This document shows, in pieces, positions 27,758 to 37,198 of a DNA stretch of 64,000 nt. Each line of letters starts with the position of its first letter. The first letter of the stretch is position 1. Both the position numbers and the translations under genes were made by a program. The stretch lies in NCBI RefSeq assembly GCF_007829035.1, contig NZ_VIVQ01000001.1, forward strand, positions 806,001 through 870,000, written 5' to 3'. Below the pieces are notes generated by a model. It had not been told where the DNA came from. It saw only the letters and a program-made list of their open reading frames with translations, and did no database searches. Origin of the DNA: Rudaeicoccus suwonensis. Lineage in GTDB: Bacteria; Actinomycetota; Actinomycetes; Actinomycetales; Dermatophilaceae.

Positions 27758-29652
27758 CGGAGTCGCCTCGTCGACATATCGCTGCCGTCGTCACGTGCTT
27801 CCGGGCCCACGTCGTCGTGCGTGCCGGCCTCGTTCCGATCGGCGCCGTGTTCGGTGGGACCGTCAAGTCGGCCGAGTTCCACCAGGCGCGCGAAGGTCGG
27901 TGATGCCGCGACGACCTCGTCGAAGGTGCCGACCCCCTGGAGGTCGCCGTGTTCGAGGAAGGCGAGGGTGTCGACGTGGCGGACGCTGGACAGGCGATGC
28001 GCCACCAGGATCGTGGTGATGCGCCCGCGCAGCGCTCGCATCGTCTGGGTGATCTTGTATTCGGTCTCGTTGTCCAGTGCCGAGGTTGCTTCGTCCAGCA
28101 CCAGCACCTTGGGTCGGCGGTAGAGCGCACGAGCGATGCCGAGTCGCTGGCGCTGCCCGCCGGACAGGCGCGAACCTCTTTCGCCCACAAGGGTTTCGAC
28201 ACCATCGGGCAGTTCGCTGAGCAAATCCGACAATTGGGCGTCGGCGAGGCACTGCAGGATGAGCTGTTGGTCGCGGTCTTCCACCGGCAGGCCGAAGGCC
28301 ACGTTGCCGGCGAGGGTGTCATCCATGATGTAGACGTCCTGGGGGACATACGCGACGATGTCGTGCCACGCGTTGCCTGCGGTGTTGGTGGGCACATTGT
28401 CGTAGCTCACGGTGCCCGAGGTGGGCGGGATCAGCCCCAGGATGATGTCGATCAGCGTGGTCTTGCCCGACCCGGTCGGCCCGCACACTGCCAGCGAACT
28501 TCCCGGCGGCACAGTGAGATTGACGCCTCGGACGATGTCGCGCGTTCCGTCGGGGTAACGGAAGCAGATGTCTTTCAGCTGAATCGGGGCGTCCTGTGCC
28601 AGCGGTGCATTGTTTGTCCTGGCGGCCGCGTCGTCGCGTGCCTGTGCGGTGTCGCGCAGGGCGACGACGGTGTGTTTGAGGCCGTCGCGGCCGACACGGA
28701 TCATTCCGATCGTGGCGGTCAGGCCCACCATCAGCGGCAGGATCTTGACCGTCGATGCGACGAACAGGCTCAGCGTGGGCATCGCGGACTGGGCATCTCC
28801 GGACAGCACTTCGGCGACGATGAGCACGACCAGACCGATCATCGTGACCAACTCGAGCAGATACTTGGGCAGCCCGGCGAAGTAGTTCGCCCGGCGGGCC
28901 GACTGCGCGGCCAGTTGGTTGCCGGTGTCGAACCGGTCGACGAAGAAATCCTGAGCATCGTGCAGCACTGCTTCGCGGTAGCCCTGCATCGCGTCGATGA
29001 GAGCGTGGCTGCTCAGCCACGATGCGTGCTGCGCCTCTTCACCGGCACGGTGGTTGGCACCGGCAAGCAGTCGCTGGATGGCGAAGACGATGATCCCGAA
29101 GTATGCCGCCGCCACGATCGTCGGGATCGGCGCGACGATCAGCAGCAGCACCGCGATCAGCACCATCGACAGCGCCGAGCTGAATGCGGTGAGCAGACCA
29201 CCGAGGACGCTCACATGTGCTGCCTGCACTGCCGATCCGATCGTGCGCATCAACTCGGCGGTGTTGCGGCGCCGATGCTGCAGGTAGTCCTCACTCATGT
29301 AGACGGCCAGCAGTCGACGTGAGGTGCGTGTCTGCAGGCGTGCGATGAATCCGGACGACCACCACATCAGCACAGAGGCGAGCAGGGCTTTGAGGATGAA
29401 TGCCAGGATCATCAATCCGGCGAGCGACAGGACGAACGGGTCGCGCGGCTGCGACCCCAGCATGCGATGGATGTAGCCCAGGGTGCCGTGGTCGAGGGAG
29501 GAACCGGTGACGATCTGCATCAGCGGCAGAATCGCGGCGATGCTGACCAGATCCAGTGTGGCGACGACGAACTGGGCAACGGCATACACGCCGAGCAGGC
29601 GCCGCTCCCGCGCGGTGAACGTGGACAGCAGATAGCGTAGGTCGGCGATCAC
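27754..29652 (-). CDS. ABC exporter, fused membrane and ATPase domains (lipid-linked glycan flippase type)
   Basis: A 632-residue half-transporter. Roughly the first 330 residues hold about six hydrophobic helices. The C-terminal ATPase has Walker A GPTGSGKTT, a Q-loop in AYVPQDVYIMD, the signature LSGGQRQR, Walker B VLVLDEATSALD and the switch His in LVAHR. The layout matches MsbA and PglK-type exporters. In this setting a lipid-linked oligosaccharide is the most likely cargo. A polar, acidic tail follows. The start is GTG 29652 in a GTGA overlap. Confidence 0.87.
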   Translation of the reverse strand: MIADLRYLLSTFTARERRLLGVYAVAQFVVATLDLVSIAAILPLMQIVTGSSLDHGTLGYIHRMLGSQPRDPFVLSLAGLMILAFILKALLASVLMWWSSGFIARLQTRTSRRLLAVYMSEDYLQHRRRNTAELMRTIGSAVQAAHVSVLGGLLTAFSSALSMVLIAVLLLIVAPIPTIVAAAYFGIIVFAIQRLLAGANHRAGEEAQHASWLSSHALIDAMQGYREAVLHDAQDFFVDRFDTGNQLAAQSARRANYFAGLPKYLLELVTMIGLVVLIVAEVLSGDAQSAMPTLSLFVASTVKILPLMVGLTATIGMIRVGRDGLKHTVVALRDTAQARDDAAARTNNAPLAQDAPIQLKDICFRYPDGTRDIVRGVNLTVPPGSSLAVCGPTGSGKTTLIDIILGLIPPTSGTVSYDNVPTNTAGNAWHDIVAYVPQDVYIMDDTLAGNVAFGLPVEDRDQQLILQCLADAQLSDLLSELPDGVETLVGERGSRLSGGQRQRLGIARALYRRPKVLVLDEATSALDNETEYKITQTMRALRGRITTILVAHRLSSVRHVDTLAFLEHGDLQGVGTFDEVVAASPTFARLVELGRLDGPTEHGADRNEAGTHDDVGPEARDDGSDMSTRRLR

Positions 29653-30695
29653 AGCGGCAGCCCTGGGTACAGCGAACGGTGATGAAGGGCTGCGCCGCGC
29701 AGGTCGCTCAATTCTCGGTCGAGGGTGGGAGACGCGACATCCAGGTCCCGGCGGATCTGCTCGAGGCGGTAGCGCCAGTCCAGCCGTTCGAGCGCCGCTG
29801 AGCGCAGTACGGCGACGGTGCGGTCGGTGTGTCCCCTCACAGCGTCCATGATCGCTGAGAGGCCGCGCGCGCGTGACGTCACATCGATGTCGATCCACGC
29901 CTCGTCAGGGATGAGGTCGCTGGCGGAACAGGCCGGACGGGCCCCGGCGATGAGCGTGCCGGCAGCGACGGCATCGGTGAACCGCGCGGACAGGTAGTCG
30001 CGAGTCGGATGTCCGTACTGCGTCGGGCTCGCGAGGTTTCCCGACGCGAGCACGACGCGAGAGCGGCCGAGGTGGTCGCGCACGGCTTGCTGGTTGGCCA
30101 GGCCGTCATCGAGTTGGGGAAAGCGCCCTTGGAATCGAATCCCGTTAGTCGCCAACGCTTCACCGGTGGTGCTGTCGTCGTCCCAGGCCTGTGGTTGGCG
30201 GCCCAGCCGGAGTACGTCGATGTCGCGCCGGGTGGCCGGTCGTGGCAGAGCGGCAAGGGCATCGGTGCCCCACGGCAGCCAGCCGCACTCAGCTGTGGTG
30301 GCGCTGGCATACCTGTCCATCAGTTCGACGTCGGTGATCCAGATGCGGTCGACCAGATGCCGGGTCCGGGCGAACAGCGGGATCCGTTCGTCCCAGAACG
30401 AGTCGATGATCCAGGCGCCGATCTGCTCGAAGCGCCCGGCAAGCACATCGGCGCGAGCCACGGTCAGCAGGTCGCCGGGCTGAGCCGCGATCAGCAGTAG
30501 CTGCCGGTCGCTGCGGCGACGCCGAGGGAGCATCGCCACCGCTTTGCGTAACGGTCCCGCGGGTGCCGTGGGGTGGAAGTAGACCGGCGTCGTGTCCCAC
30601 ATGCGCCCCGCGAGTTCGGCGAGCGCGGTCACCGGCCCCCATCCACCGGAGGATGACGGTGTCGCGCACCACACCTGCAACCGCCCCTCACTCAT
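29649..30695 (-). CDS. Glycosyltransferase, GT-B type
   Basis: A 348-residue cytoplasmic protein. It begins RLQVWCATPSSSGGWGPVTALAEL, has IDVLRLGRQPQAWDDD at the inter-domain region and YLSARFTDAVAAGTLIAGARP near the C-terminus, resembling the late-domain motif of CgeB/GT1-like transferases that hold the donor nucleotide. It overlaps the GT2 upstream by eight bases and the exporter by four. The linkage it makes is unknown. Confidence 0.72.
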   Translation of the reverse strand: MSEGRLQVWCATPSSSGGWGPVTALAELAGRMWDTTPVYFHPTAPAGPLRKAVAMLPRRRRSDRQLLLIAAQPGDLLTVARADVLAGRFEQIGAWIIDSFWDERIPLFARTRHLVDRIWITDVELMDRYASATTAECGWLPWGTDALAALPRPATRRDIDVLRLGRQPQAWDDDSTTGEALATNGIRFQGRFPQLDDGLANQQAVRDHLGRSRVVLASGNLASPTQYGHPTRDYLSARFTDAVAAGTLIAGARPACSASDLIPDEAWIDIDVTSRARGLSAIMDAVRGHTDRTVAVLRSAALERLDWRYRLEQIRRDLDVASPTLDRELSDLRGAALHHRSLYPGLPL

Positions 30696-31605
30696 CGGGC
30701 TGCTCCGTGAAGCCGGCCGTGGCGGACGCCTCGACGGTGAATGCGACCGCCTTGCGTGCGATCGGCGGTGGCAGCACCGGCAGTGTGGCGTCGACAGCCT
30801 TCGACAGCGCCTGAACCCGGGCCGAGGTGAGGGCGCCCGCAGTGGTGTCTGTCGCGCGACGCCACCACGACGACGGCGTGCTCCTGTCACGGCTGCTGCC
30901 GGCGCCGTGCAACGCCTCGAAGTGTCGCTGGGCGCGGCCGGAGTCGAACGCTCGGCGCGCCCTGGTCTGCGTGTCGACGGATGCCATGTGGTGCAGCGCC
31001 TCGGCATCCTCGACCAGGTGGATCGGCAGACCCAGCTGGGCGACGCGGTAGCCGAAATCCACGTCTTCCCAGCCGTATCCGGCGTAGGTGGTGTCGAAGC
31101 CGCCCACCCTCGTGAACGAGCCGCGGTCGATGGAGGTGTTGCCGCCCCACAGCCGCCAGCGTTGGTCCGCGGGCATGCTGTGCGCGTCGTGACGGCTGCG
31201 CTCGTCGGCGGCAGCGCCATACACCCGCCAATATCTGTTGGTCAGGGCGACGTTGCGGGTCAGCCCGATGGCACCGCATGGACCGCTTGCATGTGCGGCG
31301 ATGTGGGCAGCGACATGCCCGGGGGAGAGTTCGAAGTCGTCGTCGACCCGGATGAACACCTCGCCCTGTGCAGCGGTGAATCCGGCGTTGAGGGCGTGGG
31401 AGCGGCCGCGGTTCTGCGGAAACACGATCGTGCGGATCGGCAGGTCCGCGAAGATCCGCACCACCGACGCGGAGTCGTCGATGTCGCCGTCGATCACGAC
31501 CAGGGCCTCCCAGTCGTCGGTGCTCTGGTGCTCAAGTGTGTGCAGCAGCAGCGGCAGCCGCTGGGCGCCGCCACGGGTCGGTATGACGATCGATGCGGTC
31601 GTCAT
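30688..31605 (-). CDS. Family 2 glycosyltransferase with galactosyltransferase-like C-terminal segment
   Basis: A 305-residue GT-A protein. SIVIPTRGGAQRLP is at the start, NRGRSHALNAGF and the DxD-type RVDDDFELS follow, and WGGNTSIDRGSFTRVGGFDTTYAGYGWEDVDFGYR is the acceptor-side stretch seen in GT2/GT7-like proteins. The ATG at 31605 gives a natural start, with an ATGA overlap with the gene before. It is a member of the minus operon. Confidence 0.87.
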   Translation of the reverse strand: MTTASIVIPTRGGAQRLPLLLHTLEHQSTDDWEALVVIDGDIDDSASVVRIFADLPIRTIVFPQNRGRSHALNAGFTAAQGEVFIRVDDDFELSPGHVAAHIAAHASGPCGAIGLTRNVALTNRYWRVYGAAADERSRHDAHSMPADQRWRLWGGNTSIDRGSFTRVGGFDTTYAGYGWEDVDFGYRVAQLGLPIHLVEDAEALHHMASVDTQTRARRAFDSGRAQRHFEALHGAGSSRDRSTPSSWWRRATDTTAGALTSARVQALSKAVDATLPVLPPPIARKAVAFTVEASATAGFTEQPDE

Positions 31606-32633
31606 ACGTGCCCCTTCGCTCTCACCAGAACATCGTCCAGCAGTTCGAGGAAGCGCGCTGCTCCGGCTGCGGGTGAGAACTCCGACTCCCAACGGTCGCG
31701 TGAATCTGCAACTGTCGCAGACCAATTCGCGGTCATCGCCGCTTCGATGCGGTCAGCCAGGGCAGCGGGATCACCGGCGGCAGTCACCCACGGGTAGTCG
31801 GGCCCGGTGACCTCCGGCAGGGCGCCGGCATCGCTGACGATGAACGGGCAGCGTGCTGCCATCGCTTCGGCGGCCACCAGCCCGAAGGGTTCGGCCCACA
31901 CGGAAGGAAAGACGGCCAGGTCGACGGAGTCGAAGAACTGCGAACGGCTCACCCACCCGATCGAGCGTGCAGTGTCCCCTAGTTCGCTGATTGCCGCGGA
32001 CACGAGCTGCGCGTCTGCTGGTGGGACGAAACGCGACTCGCCGGCGATCAGCAGGGAGACCTGCGTCCCGCGTCTGCGCAGTCGATCGATCGCCGCGCAC
32101 AACACAGGCACACCCTTGTCGCTGGACAGTCGCCCGAGGTAGCCGACGACGAAAATGCTTCCACTGCAACGGGATCGAGGATGTGCGTCTGCCGTCCAAT
32201 TGGCGAGCACGCGTGAGTGAGGCACGTGGTGCTGCATCATCACCGACGGTACGACCGTCGCGACGGAACCCTTGCGCGCCATGGTGGCCAGTGGTTGTTG
32301 TCGCGGCGAAGGGATCTGATGCAGATGTATGACGCGGCCGCGGCGTCCCGCCGTGGCGACCGCAGGGCGCAGCCCGTTGCACCACAGCACACCGCGCCGG
32401 TGGCGGCGGTCCCACTCGCGCAGGCCGCGCAGGTAGCCGCCGCGTGTGCTGGAGTCGATCCCCACGGTGTCGAAGCCCGCATCGCGCGCGGCGTTCGTCA
32501 CCTCGCTGTCGATGCCGGGGGCGACGATCCGCACGCCGCGGCCTGCGTTGCGGGCGGCATCAGCCATGGCCAGCAACATCACCTCACCCCCACCGATGGT
32601 GGGATTGTTGGCTGCGATCGTCAGCGCGCTCAT
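31602..32633 (-). CDS. Family 4 glycosyltransferase
   Basis: A 343-residue GT-B enzyme. It starts ALTIAANNPTIGGGEVMLL, has VGYLGRLSSDKGV at the start of the donor domain and FPSVWAEPFGLVAAEAMAARCPFIVSDAGALPEV, the E-x7-E signature of retaining GT4 enzymes. The ATG at 32631-32633 overlaps the previous stop by four bases. It is a soluble enzyme presumably acting at the inner membrane face. Confidence 0.88.
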   Translation of the reverse strand: MSALTIAANNPTIGGGEVMLLAMADAARNAGRGVRIVAPGIDSEVTNAARDAGFDTVGIDSSTRGGYLRGLREWDRRHRRGVLWCNGLRPAVATAGRRGRVIHLHQIPSPRQQPLATMARKGSVATVVPSVMMQHHVPHSRVLANWTADAHPRSRCSGSIFVVGYLGRLSSDKGVPVLCAAIDRLRRRGTQVSLLIAGESRFVPPADAQLVSAAISELGDTARSIGWVSRSQFFDSVDLAVFPSVWAEPFGLVAAEAMAARCPFIVSDAGALPEVTGPDYPWVTAAGDPAALADRIEAAMTANWSATVADSRDRWESEFSPAAGAARFLELLDDVLVRAKGHV

Positions 32634-34726
32634 CGCAGCCTCGGCCGGCGCACCGACAGTTGCCCGAGCAGATTCCCGGTGGTGCCGCCACACCGTGATG
32701 CGACGCAGAGGCGGGTGATTTCATCCGCGTGGCGGGTGGTGAGCCACAGGGCCGGCAACGCAGCGGTCTCCCGCAACGCCCAGCGCAGCGACATGCCGCG
32801 CACCGGACGACCCATGCGCCGGCTGCGCGCCCACAGGCCCAACTGCGCCCGTTGGTAGCGATACGCCTGCGAGCGCACATCACGCTCATCGACACGCAGC
32901 CGGTAATCGATGAGGGCGGCGTCGTCGACGGTGATCATTCGACCGCTCTCGAGCGCTCGCCACGAGAAGTCGACGTCCTCTGATCCGCCGAGCATGGTTT
33001 CGTCCATGCCGCCGAGGTCGAGGAAGGTCTGCCGGCGGACTCCGAGATTGCAGCCCATGACGAAGGTCTCGTAGCCGAGATATCCGAACGGCCCGAGCAG
33101 GTACGGACGAGGGGCTTCATCGAGTCCGGCGATTCGTGCCTTCGCCTGCCACACGGCGGGTGGGTTGATCACGTCATGGCGCAGAGGGCCGGTCGCGAGC
33201 ACGTCCTCGGCGCTGGTCATCCGATGGAGCGCAGCCACCCAGGTGGGGCCGACGACATCGTCGGCATCGCACATCGCGATGTGCTCGGCGCGTGCTGCCC
33301 GCACGCCGACGTTGCGGGCATGGCACTGCCCGCGCACGTCGTGGGCGTCGACCACGCGGATGTCGAGGGCATCCGCGTACGACGCGACGATCATGGCCAG
33401 TCGGTCGGACCCCTCGTTGTCGGCGATGACGACCTCGAACGACGGCGCATCCAACTGGTGAGCGAGAGCGTCGAGTTGAGCGCGGAGGGTCGAACCGTTG
33501 CGGTAGTACGCGATCACGACCGTCGAGTCGGGTGCCCGCCGTATGGCGGTGGCGCCATCGTCGTCGTGGCTGTCGTTGTCGTGCCTGTCGTTGTCGTCGT
33601 CGGCGCTGCCGGTTGTTCGGACGCCGGCATCGGCATACACCTCGACCACATGTCGGCACATCCCGGCGACAGCGGGGATGTCCTGCGGGAGGTTCGGCCG
33701 ACGAGTCACGTCCAGGCCCTGTTCGATCACGGCCGCAGCCATCGCAGGCGCGTCGTCCAAGGAAACCAGGCAGTGCGGCGGAAGAATCTCGTCGTTGCCG
33801 CCGATGGCGCTGGCGACGACTCCGAGCCCGGCGTTCACGGCATCCAGCAGCGTGTAGGACAGGTTGTCTGCCAGCGACGGCTGGAGCACGACGTCATGCT
33901 GGGTGAGTGCTGTGGCCGCATCGACGAAGCCCGGGAGCGTCACGACGTCGGAGAGCCCGAGATCGTCTGCGAGAGAAAGCAGTTCGCCCTGCTGTGGCCC
34001 CGTGCCGGCAATGGTGAGCCGAGCCGCTGGTTCCGCCGCATGCACGCGAGCGAAAACGCGCAACGTCATGCCGAGATTCTTCTCCGGGGAAAGCCGGGTC
34101 AGCGACAACACCCGCAGTCCTGGTTGCGATGGCTTCGCCGGCGACCGGTCGACGCCGTTGCGGATCACGGTGATGGGCGCGCTGGGGTGCCAGTGCTGCA
34201 CCATGGCTCGGCGTGTCGACTCGCTGACAGCGATGAGGTGGTCGAAGCGACGGATTCGCGAGTGGTGGGCGATCCGGCGAGACCCGGCACGCAGCGCGGA
34301 CCCGTGAAAGATCCGCTGGTCCGCCTGCACATGATGTTCGGTCGACACCAGTGCCGGGGGCAGCCCTACCGTCGCCACCGCCACGAGAAGGTCGGCCATC
34401 GCCAGGTGCGAGTGGACCACTGCGGGTTCCAGCCGCCGGACCGTATGCCGCAGCGCTCGCGCGAAGCGGGGCGCACCATCGACGGGATCGGGCAGGACGA
34501 CCACCGGACACTGCAGCACGCGAAGCTGATCCAGTAGTGGACCTTCGGGGGCGGCGACCACGAGACGGAATCCAGGCAGTCCGTTTCTGGCAACGTCCAT
34601 GACATGACGTGCGACACCACCAATGTCCGACACCGGGAGCACCCACAGGGCGATGGGGTGGGCACTGACGATCGGCTGGGTGCTGCCTGAGGAATCGCCT
34701 AACGCTGGCCGCTGGAATTTTGTCAC
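32630..34726 (-). CDS. Two-domain glycosyltransferase, GT4 fused to GT2
   Basis: This 698-residue protein carries two complete transferases. Residues about 20-365 are a GT4: PVSDIGGVARHVMDV at the start, SLTRLSPEKNLGM and PSLADNLSYTLLDAVNAGLGVVAS. Near 385-410 comes a linker of Asp, His and Asn. Then a GT2 begins with DSTVVIAYYRNGS and contains VIADNEGS, CDADDV and GGSEDVDFSWRAL. The start is the GTG at 34726 just after the upstream stop; the frame is open to 34903. A bifunctional enzyme adding two successive sugars is the natural reading. Confidence 0.85.
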   Translation of the reverse strand: MTKFQRPALGDSSGSTQPIVSAHPIALWVLPVSDIGGVARHVMDVARNGLPGFRLVVAAPEGPLLDQLRVLQCPVVVLPDPVDGAPRFARALRHTVRRLEPAVVHSHLAMADLLVAVATVGLPPALVSTEHHVQADQRIFHGSALRAGSRRIAHHSRIRRFDHLIAVSESTRRAMVQHWHPSAPITVIRNGVDRSPAKPSQPGLRVLSLTRLSPEKNLGMTLRVFARVHAAEPAARLTIAGTGPQQGELLSLADDLGLSDVVTLPGFVDAATALTQHDVVLQPSLADNLSYTLLDAVNAGLGVVASAIGGNDEILPPHCLVSLDDAPAMAAAVIEQGLDVTRRPNLPQDIPAVAGMCRHVVEVYADAGVRTTGSADDDNDRHDNDSHDDDGATAIRRAPDSTVVIAYYRNGSTLRAQLDALAHQLDAPSFEVVIADNEGSDRLAMIVASYADALDIRVVDAHDVRGQCHARNVGVRAARAEHIAMCDADDVVGPTWVAALHRMTSAEDVLATGPLRHDVINPPAVWQAKARIAGLDEAPRPYLLGPFGYLGYETFVMGCNLGVRRQTFLDLGGMDETMLGGSEDVDFSWRALESGRMITVDDAALIDYRLRVDERDVRSQAYRYQRAQLGLWARSRRMGRPVRGMSLRWALRETAALPALWLTTRHADEITRLCVASRCGGTTGNLLGQLSVRRPRLR

Positions 34727-34727
34727 C

Positions 34728-36995
34728 TCAGAACCACGCCTCGAGGCGATCCAGCGCCGTCCAGAATCCTTCGCCGTTGTTGACGTGGCCCTGCCAGATC
34801 TCGGGGATGAAGGGCACGCCCGGTGCGAGACGGTCGAGCGCGGATGCCGTTGCGGGCCAGTCGATTTCGCCCTCACCGATCTGCGGCCCCTCGCCGTCGA
34901 CACCGACGGCGTCGACGATGTGCAGGTGCTCGCTCAGCGGGGCCAGTGCCTCGACATACTCACTGAAGGCGCGCCGGTGGAAGTTCGCGGCGAGCTTGGA
35001 GTGCGACAGGTCCACGGTGAGCCGCCGGCCATGGTCGCGGCAGAAACCCACCGTGTCCTCCAGCGCCATGAACAGGTTGTGATGCTGCTGTCCGCCCATC
35101 AGCCACGGGTAGGGCGGCAGTGTCTGGGCGGTCAGGCGCACGTCCTGCTCGTCGATACGCTCCAGTGCCCGCGCGATGCGTGCGTACATCGCGCCGCGGT
35201 CCTCCGGCGGCACGAATGCGTCGCGGGTGAACCCGCCCATCGTGCAGATCACGACCGGTGGCTGGTCGGCGTCGAACCACGGCGCGAGATCGCGGGTCAG
35301 GTCGATGACACGCTGCACCTCGGCAATGGAGCGTTCCCAGGTCTGCTCGTCCGGGCTGGCCAGATCGATGAGGAAGTCGCCGGCATACAGGTCGGGGGTG
35401 TGCACGGTGTAGGTCATGCCCTCGAAGCGACCACCGAACAGCCGGTGGAAGTCGTCCTCGTCCATCTCGACGTCGCGGTAGGACAGATGAAACTCCAGCA
35501 GGTCTGGGTTGATGTCGTTGTCGTCCAACAGTTTTCGGACGTCATGGTGGCGCACCGGCAGACCCCACGGCCGGCGGAACCGATACGCGCGGCCCTGCGC
35601 GACGGTGTCCGACAGGTCGGTCGCGTAGAAGAAGTCGCCCGCGTCGATCGCGCGGCGCATCGGTCGTCCGATGAGGCCCTCCAGCCGGTTGGGCTGCAAA
35701 CCCCGCCCGGGTGCCTTGATGGCGACGGCGTCACGGGTGACCACGTCACCGACCTGCAGTGCCCGAGTGGCGACCAGTGACTTGGCCAGGTTGGCGCGGT
35801 TCATCTGCTCACCGGTCGAGACCGCACGCGCGGTGGCGGTGCCCAGTGCGCTCTCGATGTCGCGGATCTGGGTGACCATCTGTGCGAATTCCGCTGGTAG
35901 CAAAGACACTTGGTGGTCGTTGCCCTCCAACGTCTTGTCGATCGTGAAGTGTTTCTCGATGATGTGCGCACCACGCGCCACCGCCGCGACCGGCACGTGG
36001 TGACCACGCTCATGACCGGAGTACCCCACCGGGCAGTTGCCGATCTCGGCAAGGGTGTCCATGTACCGCAGGTGCACGTCCTTGAACGGCGCGGGATACG
36101 TGGACTGGCACTGCAGCAGCGCGAACTGGGCACCCGCACGGCGCAGCACGGTCACGCTCTCGCGGATCTCGTCCTCGCTCGACATACCTGTCGAGACCAG
36201 CATCGGCAGGTGCTCGGCGGCGCACGCCCGCAGTAGGTCGTGGTTGGTCAGGTCGGCACTGGCAATCTTCAACGCGGGCACGCCGTATGCCGCGAGCACC
36301 CGCAGCGACGGCTCGTCCCACGGAGTGCAGAAGGCGTCGATGTCGACGCCGCGACAGTGGTCGAGGCACTCGATCATCTGCTCCGGCGTGAAGGAGTACT
36401 TCGCCAGCAGGTTCATCGTGTACTGCGGGCCGAGGTCCTCGCCCTCGCTCACGGCGAAGCCGCCCTGCCGGTACAGCGTTGCCACGTCACGCAATTGGAA
36501 CTTCACCGCATCCGCGCCGGCCTCCTTGGCCAGGTCCACGAGCTGCTTGGCCAGCGCGACATCGCCCTGGTGGTTGTTGCCGATCTCGGCGATCAACAGC
36601 GCCGGGTGTCCCGGGCCGACCGTGTGCCGGCCGATCCGCAGCTCTCCAGCCGATTGCCGTGCGATCGCCGACAGATGACCGTCGGCATCGACCAGAGGTA
36701 TGACGCCGACCCCCGGGCGGAATGCCGCCGAGATCGTGGCCGGCTCGGAGCCGAGGGCGAGGCTCACACACGATGTGTTCGCCGCCGTGATCGCCATGGT
36801 CGACAGGTCGATCGGGGACGCGGTGGTGACCCACCGGCGGAAGTCGCCGTCACTCAGCGAGCCCAGCAGGATCCCGTGCTCATCGACACAGAAGACGATG
36901 CCGGCCTTGTTGTCGCTGATCTTGGTCAGCGCCGACAGCACCGTGTCCTCACCGAAGACGACGTAACGGCCGATCACGCGGTCAATGGTGGTCAT
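34728..36995 (-). CDS. neuB: NeuB-type nonulosonic acid synthase with CBS, SAF and TIM-barrel domains
   Basis: A 755-residue multidomain enzyme opening the minus operon. Residues about 1-115 are a CBS pair (LLGSLSDGDFRRW in the first). The NeuB barrel, about 130-385, has LIAEIGNNHQGD, AVKFQL, STGMSSEDEI, GYSGHERGHHVP and IIEKHFTID, residues that bind metal and phosphoenolpyruvate in sialic and legionaminic acid synthases. An SAF domain follows (KAPGRGLQPN near 440). The last 280 residues are a sugar-phosphate isomerase/epimerase-like TIM barrel (FHLSYRDVEM, YTVHTPDLYAG, LTVDLSHSKLA). It should condense a 6-carbon amino sugar with phosphoenolpyruvate. The extra barrel may supply or modify the substrate. 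Confidence 0.88.
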   Translation of the reverse strand: MTTIDRVIGRYVVFGEDTVLSALTKISDNKAGIVFCVDEHGILLGSLSDGDFRRWVTTASPIDLSTMAITAANTSCVSLALGSEPATISAAFRPGVGVIPLVDADGHLSAIARQSAGELRIGRHTVGPGHPALLIAEIGNNHQGDVALAKQLVDLAKEAGADAVKFQLRDVATLYRQGGFAVSEGEDLGPQYTMNLLAKYSFTPEQMIECLDHCRGVDIDAFCTPWDEPSLRVLAAYGVPALKIASADLTNHDLLRACAAEHLPMLVSTGMSSEDEIRESVTVLRRAGAQFALLQCQSTYPAPFKDVHLRYMDTLAEIGNCPVGYSGHERGHHVPVAAVARGAHIIEKHFTIDKTLEGNDHQVSLLPAEFAQMVTQIRDIESALGTATARAVSTGEQMNRANLAKSLVATRALQVGDVVTRDAVAIKAPGRGLQPNRLEGLIGRPMRRAIDAGDFFYATDLSDTVAQGRAYRFRRPWGLPVRHHDVRKLLDDNDINPDLLEFHLSYRDVEMDEDDFHRLFGGRFEGMTYTVHTPDLYAGDFLIDLASPDEQTWERSIAEVQRVIDLTRDLAPWFDADQPPVVICTMGGFTRDAFVPPEDRGAMYARIARALERIDEQDVRLTAQTLPPYPWLMGGQQHHNLFMALEDTVGFCRDHGRRLTVDLSHSKLAANFHRRAFSEYVEALAPLSEHLHIVDAVGVDGEGPQIGEGEIDWPATASALDRLAPGVPFIPEIWQGHVNNGEGFWTALDRLEAWF

Positions 36996-37198
36996 CGGTC
37001 ACTTCACAGTCAGGCCGGATCACGGCGGTCGGTGCACAGAAAGGCTGGCGCGATCAGAATTATATGTTCCTGGCGCGGCGCAAAATGTTGGACAAATGGC
37101 CAGAATTCGCTGCCGACGCGGGTCGCTCGTCATACATCTCGCGGGCACGCGGGCGGCCACTATGGTCGTCACATTCGTCGTCGAACCGATGGGCTGCA
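36996..37198. promoter_or_regulatory. Divergent promoter region
   Basis: This stretch separates the minus operon from the FkbM gene and should hold both promoters. It contains an unusually AT-rich patch (AGAATTATATG around 37056) for this genome. No ribosome-binding site or motif allows a precise promoter call. Confidence 0.4.

Noticed and set aside
27949-29322. Plus-strand frame of 457 codons antisense to the ABC exporter
   Set aside because: The exporter has all its ATPase motifs on the minus strand; this frame has none.
32630-34726. Asp/His-rich stretch as an assembly or frameshift artefact
   Set aside because: The frame stays open and both flanking domains are complete and in phase, so a real linker is the simpler explanation.
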